From NCBI GenBank assembly GCA_000231825.2, contig JH720307.1:1016880-1080879 (forward strand): a stretch of DNA of 64,000 bases, in the 5' to 3' direction. The translations under genes and the position numbers were made by a program. Positions within the stretch are counted from its first letter, which is position 1; every line of letters starts with the position of its first letter. Shown piece by piece: positions 36,648 to 48,567 of this stretch. Below the pieces are notes generated by a model, which was not told the origin of the DNA, ran no database searches, and was given only the letters and a program-made list of their open reading frames with translations. The DNA is from Tetrahymena elliotti 4EA. Taxonomy: Eukaryota; Ciliophora; Oligohymenophorea; Hymenostomatida; Tetrahymenidae.

Positions 36648-39450
36648 TCAAAATAAAATATAAAACAATTTTAGCCTAATAAAATGATCAAAAAATACAT
36701 TTATAAATTATTTAAGTTCAAATTAATAAATTAGCAACTTCTATTTCTCTTTTATCTTAAGACTTATTTTTTAATTTTATAAAAAATTTGAGATATTTTC
36801 AACAAATTAAATTAAAAAATCTACCTTTTCCCTTAAAAATAAGTAATAAATTACAATACCCTGTACAACTAAAATACATGCAGCAATAATTAAAATTGCT
36901 AGTAAAGATTCAGTGACATTTACCATAAAAGAAACAGCTTTCCAGCTAATTTTATTAAAAACATAACATTTGGTGCATAAATTTATTTAATTTATTTACC
37001 TGCCTGGGCTGTTTGTTGAAGGATAAATATTAATTTAGCTGTTAGGAATGATTGGATTCCATATATTTACAGAGTTGCTGCTCTTTATATTTTAATAAAT
37101 TTTTTTTAATTTTTATAAGATTAAAAATAGTTAGAGAATTACTTGTAATCCTAGCCCAACACTAAGATCCTCTACATAAGAATTAGTTCTAGAAATACCC
37201 ATAATAACATAAGGTATTTGCAATGGTATAAAAGCACTCTGATAAAGTTAAATTCCTATTTTGAATTATTTTTAAATTCAATAAATAGTAGATTTTGATT
37301 ATTTTTTTACCTTTAATTGGCCTGACTTATTCTTCAATACTTATTACTTTACAAACTACTGTTGCCCCATAAATATTACTACTTGTATTATCATTATTAA
37401 CAGTTCCATCTTATGATCCATTCATTACTATATTTGGCAAATAATTTTAATAAAAAAAATTTATTAAATTAAAAAATAAATTACCAAAAGCCTTCACAAA
37501 ATAAGAATCAGTTTTTAAAAAATTATATACTGCTGTTACAGATATTTCCTTTTCTAAAGTTTAAGGGTTAATTGAGTAAGTGTTTAGAATGATGTCAAGC
37601 TATCCATTTTCATTGAAATCAAAAAATGAAGCTGAAATTGACTTTTAGCTACTTATCAAACCATACTTTGTATTTGATCCCTATTGTTCAAAGTATCTTT
37701 TGTGGCTACTTAAAAGTTTATTACACTAAGGAATATCACAAACAACATTTTCAAAAAAATAGCTGTAAGAGTCAATAGAGTCTTTTGTTATTGTCATCAA
37801 GAGATCATTATAGCCATCTAAATTAAAATCACCAAATCTTAGACTGGGGTAATTATTAGCTTCTGGAGATTTGTAGATTCTAAAGTCGAACTCTAAGATG
37901 AGAATATCCTAATAGAATTGAAAAGATTTTATCAAAATAAACTATTTGTTGAACAATTTTTACTGATTCAGTTTCTTCAACATTTGATAAATTACCAAAT
38001 ATTTTGGTTAAAAGGTTACTTTCAGAACAAAGGTTTTTTACTGAGGGGGTAATATGATTATATGCTATTTGCATTTTACTTTTAAACTTGTTAACATCAG
38101 GATCATTATATAAAATAACCATATCTATTCCTCCATCAAAATCTATTTTTATTTTTGTTAATTTCATTAAAAATATTTTTGTATGGATTTTTACTTATAT
38201 CAGTGAAACCTACTGCTTGAACCTCATGGTTAGCAGGAATTTTATACTCTTAAGTTAAACAATAATTTCCATTTTCTAATCTGATATAGAATTCAAAGGA
38301 ATGTTATTCAATTCCTTCTTCACTTAAATAGAGTGAATGTATAAATAAATCATTTCTGCAATCTCCATTTAAATCTAAAACTGAACTAAAATGCATGTCA
38401 GCTAATCTTCTTGACAGAATTTCATCTAATTTATCTCCAATAATGCATTATACATCATCTTATTCAACTAAACTTGAAAAATCAATTGTATTTAATTTTT
38501 GATATATAGGATCGGTAGGATCTGCTATTATAACTACTCTTTTTTGAGATCCAAGTGTTTTCTTATAATAAAATAACCCATGTAAATGCTTGTCTTCACT
38601 GTAGTAGGGTATAACAAATGGTTATGTATTCGAATCTACATAATAACTCACTACATTTACAAGCGTGCAAGAGCTTGATGAGCATTCAGAAGACTAAATA
38701 TTTTCAACATATTAGAATAGAAAATGAGCTGTATATGACAAATTAATATTCCCATCATAATTATCTGAAATAATAATCAAGTCTAAGTACCCATTATAAT
38801 CCCAATCAACTTTTTATAATCCAAAAATAATTTAAATTTGTTAAACAAAACAAAAGCTTCAATTCAAAAGAGGAAATAAAATATCATTTAATTTTATACT
38901 TGGGATGATATTTTTTATGTCTTTGCTGCATGTTTCGTCCTATGGACCACAGAAAGTGTCTATTTTATTGTAAAATTTTGATGATTAATTCCATAGATAT
39001 AAGTTTAATTTTTTTAAAGTGTGATCTCTAGTAATTATGCCAGCACTGTTATTTAAGATAATACAAAGAAGATATTTAATATTTAGTTAATTCTAAGTTT
39101 ATTCTGTTTTTCATTTTATAAGAAAACAACTTATTTACTATTAATCATATCTGTTGTAATGCCCATAACCCATTATTGTTTCTCCCTAAAAACTATCACT
39201 ATCTTGATCTTCAAGAATATTTATCTCATACAAGCCTAATCATTAGAAATAAAAAATATTTTAGCATTTATTCAAAGAAATGAGCATTTATTTTGTTATT
39301 TTTATGATAATTTTGTAATGTGTCGATAGAAATTTGATTACCTTCCTTCAAACCAGAGAAATTGAATATACTATTAACGAAATCAGATGGTTTGTAAGAA
39401 GCACAAGCGATTGAAGAGATTGCATAAATAAATAATAACTAGATGCATGC
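36648..39450 (-). CDS. TIP/ITFG1-like FG-GAP repeat membrane protein, start unresolved
   Basis: The minus strand encodes a secreted or membrane protein split by several introns. The N-terminus has a hydrophobic leader (LLFIYAISSIACA) and then PSDFVNSIFNFSGLKEGN. FG-GAP/Ca-binding loops follow: DWDYNGYLDLIII (near 38800), DLNGDCRNDLF (near 38360), DFDGGIDMVI (near 38135), FGDFNLDGYNDLLM (near 37825) and FFDFNENGQLDIIL (near 37600). Then come the TIP landmarks: VMNG...GATVVC, IPLQIPYVIMGISRTNSYVE, VGLGLQ, WNPIIPNSQINIYPSTNSPG and a single membrane span (LLAILIIAACILVVQGIVIYY) at about 36870. TIP (T-cell immunomodulatory protein/ITFG1) is a type I membrane protein of uncertain role with a beta-propeller ectodomain. 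No in-frame Met precedes the leader before 39450, so a short first exon upstream is likely. The 36648 TGA is the end if the last exon is unspliced. Confidence 0.8.
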
Positions 39451-40224
39451 GCAAGCTTAAACACTGCGCGGACTGAATTTAAAATGAAAGCTGTACAATT
39501 TATAAAAATATTTTAAGTGCTAATCTTGTAAAATTTTCTTCTATTTTTGTCTTGTTTTTAAAAAAATAATGAACGGTATTTATCTTTTGTTATTAACTTT
39601 GATTTGGTGAGAAATTAATTAGATTTTGCTAAATCAAAATTCTTTCATCTATTTTTTTGCAAAAGCCTAATTAATTATTAAATACCTGATTAAAGTATAG
39701 CTCCCATACATAATATAGCAGGGATTTTAAATCCAATCACTCATTTTAAAAGTATATATATCAATAAATGTGATGAGACCAAATTTCAATTAGTTGAATT
39801 TCTTTTACATATTTTTTGAATTTAATTAACAATCATCGTTTATTTATACCTTAGTTACTCATTTTTGCAGAGATTAAATTAATTTTCATAATTAAATTTA
39901 GAATGTCATAACCATCTAAAATGCAAATTAGAATATTTTGACATAGAAAGGATTAAGATATCATTTTTTAAAATTTTTGCTATTTGTTAAAATTTCATCT
40001 AAACCCTACAAACTGTAAAATATATAAAGCAAAAAAAATTTTATCAAAAATTGAACCAATCTAGAAACTATTGCTTATAAATAATAATTGTTTCGTGATA
40101 AAGCAAATCAATTCAAACTAATTAAAATAAAAATCTTTTTGCGCGCTAGCCTTCAAGAAAGATACATAAATTTAATATTAAAATAATAGATTAATCTAAG
40201 TTTAGCAAGTTAATTAAGTAAAAA
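39451..40224. other. Divergent promoter region between TIP-like and actin-related genes
   Basis: AT-rich spacer between two genes transcribed apart. It should also contain the missing first exon of the TIP-like gene. No other feature. Confidence 0.45.
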
Positions 40225-41967
40225 ATGTATTTACCAGGAAGAAGAAAAGATAACTTTAAAGAAGATGCAAATAATTATTGCAAAAATATACCTTTCGTTC
40301 TAGAATTTGGTGGATTAACCACAAGAGCTGGTAAACTTTTTTTTAAATAGTTAATAGTTAATAATTATTTCTTAAACATTAAAATAAAAGGCTATGCTGG
40401 TTATGAAACACCAACAATTCAAATCCCAACAGTAATTAGTCTATTAAATCAAGAAAAAATATTGAATAAGAATTGAATATAATAAACTATAAAATGACAT
40501 GAATTGATATTTGTTTTTTTTCAAATTTAAAACTTATATTATTAAACTAGGATTATGCAGTCAAGGGTAATAATGAAATTGAATTACTAGAATTTTATTC
40601 CCCAAGAGCTCCTGAAAACTGCGAAATAAATAGTTTCATATCTTAAGGAATGGGTAAATAACAATTTAATTTGGAAAATATTATCTAATTGATCTTAATT
40701 GTCTTATAGGATTTATTTTACATATTTAAATTATTATTTAAAATAGTGAACAGTTGGGAATAGGCATCAAGCTTTATCGACCAAATTAATAAAAAACTAA
40801 TGTAGATAAATCCCTCAGAAACACCTTTGTTTTTGATTGAATAAGCTCTCTCTACAAAGGATGTTAGATAAAAATGTGTAGAGGCTGTCTTTGAATCAAT
40901 GAATTTTGCAGCTTTATTTATTCATAAAGCTCCAGTACTTTCTTCGTAATTAATTAATAAATAAATAACTAAATAATATTGTTACATATTACTTCAAAAT
41001 ACTTTTTTAATAATTATTAAATAGATATGTATTGGCTAAAGAAACTATCTTGCTTGTAGATTCTGGTGCTCACAGTACTTATGTTGTTCCTATTGTTGAA
41101 GGTTACGTTAATTAAAAAGGTATGTTAATTTTATATTTCTAATTAAAATTATTCAATAATCAAATTTATTTTTATTCTGTGATTAGGTGTTATAAGAAGT
41201 GATATTGCAGGAGAATATTTGACAAGATCTCTAGGAAATATCTGGAAGACCAAGACTTAGCCTGAATCTTTAAATAGATATACAAACTATGCTAATTTAA
41301 CTTAATCTTTGAAAAATTGGGGAGCTAACGATTTGATAAGAGAAGTAAAATCGAGAAATATAAAACTAAAAGAAACTAGACAAGATATCATGTAAGATTA
41401 TTTATTTTAGTTTGTTAAGATGTTAAAAATACTTTTTAATAGTAAATTTAATCATGCTGTAGATACTCAAATATATGAATTGCCTGATAAATAAAAATTA
41501 GAAGTTCTCAACGAAATGTTTGAAGTCCCAGAACTCCTATTTAATCCAATTGTAAAAAAATATTTAATTTACTTATTAAAAATTTATTGTGACTTTAAAA
41601 CTTATTATTTTAAACTAAATAGCCTGAAGAAAACTTTATGGGTTTGTAAGATTTGATTAAATAAAGTATTGAGAGAGTTGACTCAGAAAACAGAAGAGAA
41701 TTATTAAATAATATAATGGTTGTTGGTGGTAACTCTATGATTCCAAATTTGATAGAAAGATTGCAAAGAGAAATTACATAACTTGAAATAAACACCTCAG
41801 GAAGAGTCAAAATTTATACAACATAAACAATTAATGAAAGAGCTCATTCTTCTTGGGTTGGTGGTTCTATTGTAGCTTCAATGAGTACTTTTGATAATTT
41901 ATTAATGACTAAGAGAGACTATGAAGAGCATGGTCCTATTCTTATTGAAAGAAAGGTTCTTTTCTGA
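40225..41967 (+). CDS. Actin-related protein, Arp4/BAF53-like
   Basis: Seven exons close in phase to 417 aa: 40225-40330, 40391-40431, 40551-40653, 40747-40945, 41025-41119, 41187-41551, 41623-41967. Actin-fold landmarks appear in order. They are VLEFGGLTTRAGYAGYETPT (phosphate 1), VNSWEQASSF with NPSETPLFLIEQALSTKD, LLVDSGAHSTYVVPIVEGY (phosphate 2), the long insert, then VVGGNSMIPNLIERLQREI and the C-terminal INERAHSSWVGGSIVASMST with TKRDYEEHG. The NPSE-x-PLL and S-W-x-GGSI-x-AS pattern and the ERK near the end recall Arp4/BAF53 of INO80, SWR1 and NuA4 chromatin complexes. FGG in phosphate loop 1 in place of actin's DNGSG argues against conventional actin. Exact Arp class needs a tree. Confidence 0.85.
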
Positions 41968-42304
41968 TTAAGATATATTTTAAAGTAGAAAATTTTAATA
42001 TCCTCTCTAATCACAAATTGTTTGATTCCAGTATTTAATTTATTAGCACAAATTTATATTTTACTTTATGTTTAATCAAGTATTATTTTTAATATAATTC
42101 TGTTTCATCTTTTTTTTTTCATTAATTTTATTAATTTTGGTGAGTTAATATTTTTCAATTTATTTTTGGTTTTCAATTTTATTCTTGTATTTTTCCATAT
42201 ATTTTGAAAACATTTTATCAACAAATTATTTAAGTGTATGAAAAAATGCTATTATTATTAAATTCAAGAAATAAAACAGTATCTAATGCATTAACTTTTA
42301 ACAA

Positions 42305-42523
42305 ATGGAAGATAAAGAAATAAAAATCAAGAAGGAAAACTGGGAAAAAAATAATATTACAAAAACTATTAATAATAAACTACTAATATAAATTATGATT
42401 AAATAATTGTGAAGAATTCTATTCAGTATTCAACTTATTAGAAGAGTAGCTAAAATAGAATGTAATAAAAGAATTAGCAAAAAAGAGTTATAAGAATAGG
42501 TATTATAAGCTAGATAAATGAAG
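42305..42523 (+). CDS. Small ORF interrupted by one TGA, unidentified
   Basis: ATG 42305 gives MEDKEIKIKKENWEKNNITK and continues to TGA 42410-42412 after 35 codons. The same frame then goes on with LIRRVAKIECNKRISKKELQ and EQVLQARQMK, up to a possible donor site at 42524. The second part is basic, helical in composition and unlike AT noise, and looks like an exon. Either a small intron removes the TGA, or the gene is broken, or the stop is genuine. It converges with the 3' end of SNAPC3 at 42684. No family recognised. Confidence 0.35.
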
Positions 42524-42683
42524 GTTTTTTATTTTGTTATTTTAGTGTAACAATATGCTTGTTTGTTTATACATAAATTGAATAAATATTTGTTTAAATA
42601 AAATTTCTTTTCTTAAAAAATTATTTCTTTAGCAATTATGAATATGATATTTTCACTCATATATGTAGGGATAATAAGAGAAA

Positions 42684-44304
42684 TCATTGTATCTTAGTTC
42701 CTTTTTCCAACTTAAATTTTTAAATAAATGTTTTTTTTGCTCTGTTAAATGAATAGTTAAGTTACTTAATATGTGTTTGATTGAAGCATTTTTCACAAAG
42801 AAATATTGGATTTTTAGATGATATTTTATCATTAAAGCAAACAATCCTATTTTTCAAATGTAAAATGATGAATTAAGGATTTTAAATAATTAAATAAAAT
42901 TACTCTGTAAAGAATAAATTGCATCCTTCACATTTTCTTCTTTTAACTTTTGGTAGAAAAACATTAAATGGATACAAATCCTTATCAGCAGGAAGATCAG
43001 TATTCCAAAGACGGATTTCATTAAAAATAATCATATGATCACACTTATTTTAATGTCTAAATACATATGGCTTCCCTATTTAAATCTTAATTTATTCAAA
43101 CATTTCATTTAAAGTCTTTTCTTCAAATTCTTCTTCCAGTTACATCCCACTGTTCTAAGAATTTATCTTTGCTTCTTATTACCATTCACTTTTAAAGAGG
43201 GCTTATGTAAAAATATGGAATATATATAAATGAAATATTTACTGATAAAGGTTTTTGACATCTATTTTATATTAATTATTATAAAAACTATTCTCTATAA
43301 ATAAGAACGAAGGCTTCCTAAACATTTTTAAGATTTATTTACATTAAAAGATGTTAAATTAAGATAAAAGTTACATAAACTTGGAATCAGGTTATGATTG
43401 TTACCCACTAGGTATCCTTTCAGAGAGTTTTTCTGATAAACACTCAATTTTAAAGACTAAGTCTTACAAAAACTAAATATCATAGACTAAAAACTCATTT
43501 TGCTTCAAGCCATTAATACTATTATAAACTGAAACTTTTATTATTGTATGATTTGTGTCTAGTCTTTTCTCAATAGGAATGAATTTCTTTTTTTCTTCTT
43601 CTATTGCTTTTTACTTTTTAAAGTATATTTTATCACTTATGATAAATGGAAAATTTCTTACTATAGGTCTATCCATCATATTTTTGCACAAAGCTTTAAT
43701 TTTTACTTCCTTCTTCCTATAATAATTAACCATAAAAATAGTGTCTAAAAATTTATAATTTTTAAAAGTAGAAAGCTAAAAATTACTCTAACACTTTGAA
43801 AGACTCTAAAACTGATATTTGTTTAGATATGTCTTGAGTGAAAATAGGAACCTTTAACTAATCAACTAGGACTGATAAATTAATAGACTCTTTTTTCATA
43901 TCTTTTATGTTTTCTTAAGCATCTTAAATTAACTGATAAGGACTTTACGAGTTTAGAATTATATTTTTTTTACTATTTTCATCTCCACAAGTTTTAAGCT
44001 ATTCTTTCAATTCTTCGTTATCCTAATATATCACATTAAAAAATTAATATTTATCCTTGAATTTCTAATCATTACAGGTATTTCCAATTCAACATATCTT
44101 TCCATCATGTCTTCACCATGATTTACTTACAGATCTGAGCAGCTTTAGGAGTCATATTTTTAAATTACAATTACAATTAATTCATATTAAAATATTAATT
44201 TACTCATAATATGAATCAGGGAGCTGCTATCTATAATCGCTAACATAACTCTCTATTTATTTGTAGTTGATCAAAAGTTTTTAAGAAAAATCTTTAATAA
44301 ACAT
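42684..44304 (-). CDS. SNAPC3: snRNA-activating protein complex subunit 3 (SNAPC3/SNAP50)
   Basis: Four exons on the minus strand close in phase to 478 aa: 44204-44304, 44076-44142, 43787-44022, 42684-43716. The C-terminal third is the SNAPC3 zinc-binding domain. It includes IQIGKPYVFRHQNKCDHMII, FNEIRLWNTDLPADKDLYPF, NVFLPKVKRRKCEGCNLFF and CEKCFNQTHIKQLNY, with paired His/Cys ligands in the family pattern. Before it is TIIKVSVYNSINGLKQNEFL, equivalent to the family's strand leading to Q-EFLVLG, and PSFLFIENSFYNN. SNAPC3 is the DNA-contacting subunit of the complex that binds the proximal sequence element of snRNA genes for Pol II and Pol III. The N-terminus is low in complexity and less conserved. 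Start ATG 44304 gives MFIKDFSQKLLIN. Confidence 0.9.
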
Positions 44305-45393
44305 GCTGGTATTTTCTGGATAAGCGAACTGTAGTCCGCTTTAATCTTTGTTCATTTTTTTTAATCAAAGATAAGATATCAAATTAAATCTATGTACAAA
44401 AATTAGTTAAATCAAAAATTTATATGTAGAATAAACAAACATGAATTGTAAATTTAATTTTTGATCAAAATGTTTACATTGTTAATTATTCTAAAATAAT
44501 AAATAGCCATGTAAATATATGGTTATTTTAAAATATTAATTGTTTATGTTCAATCCAATCAATTCCTTGTCACTAACTAAATGTGAACCATTTATTCAGT
44601 AAGGTTTTTAATTTTCTTTTCATTCAAATACTTTACATATTTTAAAAATATTTTTGTATTGCTGAAAAAATAGAAAATAAATAAAATCATAAAATTGTTA
44701 AGGTTTAAAATAATTTTGAAAGAAATAAAGATTTATTATATTTTGAATAATAGTTTTTTTTGGGGTAAGATACAAAATAATAAAATTCTAAAATTGAAAT
44801 AAGTTTAAAATGCTATTTAGAGATTAAAATGTAAAAACAACATCAAAGAATTTTGAGATAAAGTAAGATTCATTATTATTTTTTTAAAAGATAAATTTAA
44901 TTAAAAGATATTTTTAAATAAGCATTTTTAAAAATTTATTATTCATAATTCAATTTTAATTATTTATTAAATTTGTTTTAGGTTAAAAATAAGCTCAAAA
45001 ATAAAATTTTTTTAAAATAATTTGTTTTAAAAGAATTGTAAAACCAATTAAAATATGATTTAGTTTTTTAAAATTAAGAATTAAAATTTAATTAGTTTAA
45101 AGGGAAACAAAGTCAAGATATAAATTGATTAAACTGTTTGATTATACATATAAATTAGTAAGAGCTAATTAATATTAAGAGATATTTTTATTAAAATTTA
45201 ATTATTTAATGTATTTTGTTGTTATTGAATTGTATTTTGAAAAAAGTTCAAAATTTACATATTATCTTTTTATTATTTAAGAATTTTAACACAATAAGTT
45301 ATTTCTATTCTGATGTAATTAAAAAATTATCAAATAGTAAGTATTATTTATTATTTTATATTTAATAAGGGATTTTAATTATTTTTACTGCTT
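44305..45393. other. AT-rich intergenic
   Basis: No gene visible. It includes the SNAPC3 promoter (minus strand) and the 3' flank of the next minus-strand gene. Confidence 0.5.
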
Positions 45394-48300
45394 TCAATCA
45401 TCTATCAAAGTAAGTGATAAGATAACACTATCGTCACTTTCGTTATCTCCGTTTTATTCTTATTACTAAACTAATTTATTGTTGGGTTATTTGTTAGTTT
45501 TATCACTACTATTTTCTGGTATATATTTTTTAAAGCCAGATTTTTATGTATTACTTTATTACTAATAGAAGTTTCTAATTTAGTTTTATTAGTTTGTAGT
45601 AGTTTGTGACCCTTAATTATTCTGATTTTAAGCTTTATTTTCTTCAAGTTGTAATGAGTTTACTTTATTAATTTTGTTGATTCCTACAAGTAATTATTAT
45701 TACTGCTATTGAGCCATTTAAATATTAGATTAATTATTAATATTCATAGAACCATTCACCTAATTACCATTTTAGAAGCTTTGCTGCTGCTACCTTTACT
45801 ATTAAAATCCATTATAAACTTGATTATTGATTTACTTTTCACTTAAATTAGTGAAGCTTAATTAATCTGGCAATGTTTATTATTATTGCTAATTTTACTG
45901 TTAGTTTAATACCTAGTTACCTATTTGGATTTATGGTTAAGAATCATCAAAATTAAAATTAAAAAGATAGTTTTATGTGGTTTTTGTAGATATGCTATCA
46001 CTATTCTTTCTCATATTAGGTTAGTTGTTATTTTGCTATGTATTAATAAAACCATTAAAATAAGCTGATTATTACATTTTTTAAAGATTCTACTGTTGTT
46101 ATTGATTAGGCTACTAAGATAATCTTTAAACTTAATTCATATCACTCAGATTATTCTATGAAGCTTTCTTTTAAATTGGCATTTAGGCATTTGTATTTTA
46201 ATATCCATAATTATTATTATTATAGATATTTGACTAGGAACTTCTATTCATTGGTTAAACAAATTAAGCATCGGATTAAGATTATTAATAGATTAATTAG
46301 GGTTAATTGTTTTAAATTTGATTGGGATTTCCTTGCTAGTAAAAGTTATTTTAGTATATTTTACTTTCCCTTTGAGGAGAAATATAGTTTGAACAATTTT
46401 ATTACGGACTTTTTTGGTTTGGAGATATATATTATTACTATTGAGAGACTGAATTTCTAGATTAGTTATTTACAACTTGGTTTTAAGGAGTTGAGACTTG
46501 GTAATTAGTATTATTGTTGTTGATATTGTTATTATTATTACTATTATTGTTATTGTTGTTAAATTGTTTGGGTGATGGCAAATTACTCCAGCTTTAATTC
46601 TAATGAATTTAATTTTAAATTTAAATTAAACTATTTTATTTATTTGTTGTTGCATTATTGTTAACATGATTAGTTTAATTTTTAAAATTATTATTAAAAT
46701 TTTAGACATTGAAATTAGCAGGAGGTTGTATTTATTAATGCTAATTGTTGTTAAAATTAGGAGTTTTAATGCTACTGCTACTCTGTACTTAATAATTGGC
46801 TGAATGGAATTAGTTATGATTAATATAATTGTTATTTTATTTGGTTTACTAATTTCTTTACTGAATTTGGTCTGTAAGAGAATTTATGGTAATTTATTTT
46901 TTTTAATTACCACTTCCTTGGCTAAAATTAGATTTATTTGATTTCTCTGGTAGAGAACTTTATGGGGATATTTATTGTTTACCTTATTGAGGTTAATGGT
47001 TGTTAATTTACTAGTTTTAAAAGAAATTGTTAAAGGTATTATTTTAAGATGAGGTATTCTAATTTAATAGCTGATTTACTGCAATTCCACTATCACCTTC
47101 TTTAATCAAAATCTAATTTATTAATTACTTTTTCCTTTCTTACTCATATCTAAATATACTGTCAGATAAGATCTATTATTATTACTTTTTTAGAGACCTT
47201 TTCTTTTTTGGCATTTAATTTGATTTATTTTTAGGATCCTTATTTGGAATAGCTGGATTTTTTTGAATGTTTGGCTACCTTTTATTTTTTTAGCCATCTT
47301 AATCTAGCGAGTTGTCCTTACTCATTGAGCCATCGCTCTCATTGCAGATGATTTTGTTTTATTAATCTTCATCTTCTTCTTCCTCAGAATTATCTTCAAT
47401 ATCATTTGAACGACTTTCATTTGTGTAAACCCTCTCAATACTACCTTCTAAATCAGAGTGGTCTTGTACCTGGTTGTTGTTTGAATTGTCACTATTTTCT
47501 TCATTTTAATTAGCATCTTTATTATTAAAGTCTTCAAAATCAAATATATTTTTATCTTATTAGACTAAACGACTGAGATAGATAATTATGTTAGGATTGC
47601 TAGATTCAAAAGGAACGGGATTATACTCTTTTTTGTTACTTCCACCTATATCATTTACAACTTATCCATCTTATGTTATCTTAATGCTCCTTCTCCTTAT
47701 CACTGGTAAATCCATTGTGGCTGGAATCTTAAATATACTTCTGATAGTAATTTCTTTCTCCAACTATTCCTACTCAACGGAATTAACTGATGAAAATTTA
47801 ATTTTATTAGAATTGGATGTATTCCCATTGCTTCTGTTGCTATTTTAGCTGATAACAACTTAATCAATTTTCTTTTTAATTGAATCTATAGTTGACTACA
47901 TAGGTGTTACACTTTCTATCAAAGAATCAGCTAACTATTTGCCTATTGTGTTGATTATCCCGTTTCTCATTTTTATTAAGTTAGATAACTCTCGTGCAAC
48001 TCTACTGTTTATATCTTAGTATTTAATAGCTGAATTTTTTAATTTGTCATTGTTTCTTGTAACTTTAGGATTATTTTTTCTTTATTGCAGTGTAATAGTT
48101 CCTACTCCAGTTCCAGCACTGAGGATAAAGCTATTTGGGTTTTGCCTAGCTGCTTGCTCTTCTTACTTTAAAACAAGATCCTATACTTTATTGAGATAGT
48201 GTTCATATTTTTCTTTCAGAAATAATCTTTTTTTCCATTAGTTTTTAGTAATTCCATCTATACTTGAAATAAAATCATTCATTTTTTGTGGTATAGAACT

Positions 48301-48567
48301 CAAGCTTTGCTAGATACTAAGTAAAGCCTAGCTAAACCCATCAAAAAAGGCATTTACTTCAATCTTAATTTCTTTTTCCAAGTACTTATCTTAAAGAGCA
48401 ATTAAGTCTTCATGTAGACTTTTCTATGATAAATACAAATTTTCTGAAGCTTATTTAAACTAAATGAGCTTTTTTTATATGCTCTTAATCAAGTTTTCTG
48501 ACTATTGTAGACATTAGTACTAACTATTTACTGTTGTTTCTTAGGAAGCATCTACTACATCATTCAT
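45394..48567 (-). CDS. Intronless protein with BAR-like helical N-terminus and N/Q-rich tail
   Basis: One uninterrupted frame of 1057 aa runs from ATG at 48567 to TGA at 45394. I checked every TCA from about 45,394 to 47,510, and none falls in frame. Residues ~10-250 are helical and charged, with AFFDGFSQALLSIQQSLSS, NDFISSIDGITKNQWKKRL, LKEKYEHYLNKVQDLV and KLKNSAIKYQDINSRVAREL followed by SNLIKMRNGIINTIGKQLA. The [YK]-x-D-x-N-x-x-[VL]-x-x-EL-x-x-L-x-x-x-R spacing recalls the last helix of BAR domains, which bend membranes. The rest is acidic, then almost pure Asn/Gln/Ser with QQQQ and NNNN runs. It ends in a mixed acidic tail (SDDSVILSLTLIDD). Low-complexity length and lack of introns are notable. 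The BAR assignment is tentative. Confidence 0.72.

Noticed and set aside
47588..47848. 86-codon Leu-rich plus-strand ORF
   Set aside because: Shadow of the Asn/Ser-rich minus-strand BAR-like gene.
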